Below are positions 63,301-64,000 of a stretch of DNA of 64,000 bases, one piece after another. This DNA comes from Smittium mucronatum (Eukaryota; Kickxellomycota; Harpellomycetes; Harpellales; Legeriomycetaceae): contig LSSL01000059.1 of assembly GCA_001953115.1 (NCBI GenBank), forward strand, positions 1-64,000, read 5' to 3'. A program made the position numbers and the translations under genes. A model generated the notes under the pieces. That model was not told the origin of the DNA. It worked only from the letters and a program-made list of their open reading frames with translations, and did no database searches. The stretch's first letter is position 1. Each line of letters opens with the position of its first letter.

Positions 63301-64000
63301 ACTCTAATGTAGATTATGGTGAAAAAATCCAGTTGACTTTTTCCCCTCAACTTTTTAACCTGTATCTTTAACGATTATAGTAAAGTCTCTGGTCCATGGA
63401 GAATGAAATTTTAATTTGAAAAACTATCGTCTAAAATTCATATTTCAAACAAATTAAAAACATTAGCTTGGCTTAAATTCTCATTTGCTCTTCTAAATAT
63501 ATCCAAAAAAATAAATTATGCAGTTTACATTTTTATAGAAAGAATTTTTATATTTCTAACTCAAAAAATGTGTTATATCTAATAATTAAGTATAAAAACG
63601 ATAATAATATAATAAATTTTTTTAATCCTTAACATAATAGTATTTTTACCGTTAGAAAAAGCCTCGGTATTAACTAACCTCTTCGTAAATTTAGGCTTTT
63701 AATTGTTAATAAATACGAATAATCTACTTTTTTTAAACATTACTTCTTTCATGCATTAATTGAGACTCCAAAAATAATCCTAGATAATTTTCAAAAAGGA
63801 AGAATGATTGGAGCTAAAAAAAAATATAAGTGAAATAACCTAAACTTAACTGGTTGAAATTTTGTGCATCGATAGTAATAAGGTCTTTGGCTAATAAATT
63901 GATCTGCATCTTTTTAGTGATAAATTATTGATATAAAATCGTTAAATTAAATTAAATGAATTCTAAAAATAATAATAAATAAATAAATTGAGATCAAAAC
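60381..64000. other. AT-rich spacer to window end, no gene seen
   Basis: Low-complexity A/T sequence. A 63-codon plus frame at 61601-61792 has the Lys/Ile/Phe composition expected of random AT-rich DNA. No repeat or RNA gene recognised. Confidence 0.5.

Overview
The window is a very AT-rich, gene-poor stretch of a eukaryotic nuclear genome. Spliceosomal GT..AG introns of 56 to 174 nt, an FG nucleoporin, an Integrator subunit and several families of decayed transposons all point that way. My best guess is an early-diverging fungus with an AT-rich genome (Zoopagomycota / Harpellales-like). That is an inference from gene content and texture, not proven by any marker here. Prokaryotic signals are absent, and promoters or terminators cannot be called with confidence.

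Only two intact protein genes can be supported. (1) Positions 856-11171, minus strand: a giant Nup214/Nup159-type FG nucleoporin of about 3388 aa in three exons. It has an N-terminal beta-propeller, two FG clusters, a helical middle region and a RanBP2-type zinc finger. (2) Positions 44982-48958, plus strand: an Integrator subunit 8 (INTS8)-like protein of about 1237 aa in three exons. Its extreme N-terminus carries a WLDY motif that aligns with the animal INTS8 WFEF motif.

Between and after these genes lies non-coding DNA rich in mobile-element debris. At 11.5-12.35 kb there is a decayed coding patch. A 600-bp interspersed repeat occurs at 25.15-25.77 kb and again, split by other DNA, at 42.46-44.13 kb. 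At 30.56-32.1 kb there is a minus-strand relic of an unclassified DDE-like transposase. Three or four short TTAA-flanked MITEs lie at 32.3, 34.4, 42.2 and perhaps 44.3 kb. Two copies of an LTR-like element with 4-bp target duplications lie at 34.67-36.02 and 42.97-43.77 kb. Each holds a minus-strand reading frame that runs off the element end.

Downstream of INTS8, the 49.4-60.4 kb region is a graveyard of one IS5/Harbinger-like (DDE_Tnp_4) DNA transposon. One element is structurally complete (49482-52660, with 472-bp terminal inverted repeats and a pseudogenized transposase). Two more decayed transposase copies follow, one of them interrupted by an assembly gap. In the same region are a mariner-type MITE whose arms consist of 21-nt repeats (54.6-55.1 kb), a mariner transposase tail and a 145-bp tandem array. 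Two runs of N (34953-35309 and 56126-56892) both sit inside transposon copies. The first is flanked by an exact 124-bp duplication that looks like an assembly artefact.
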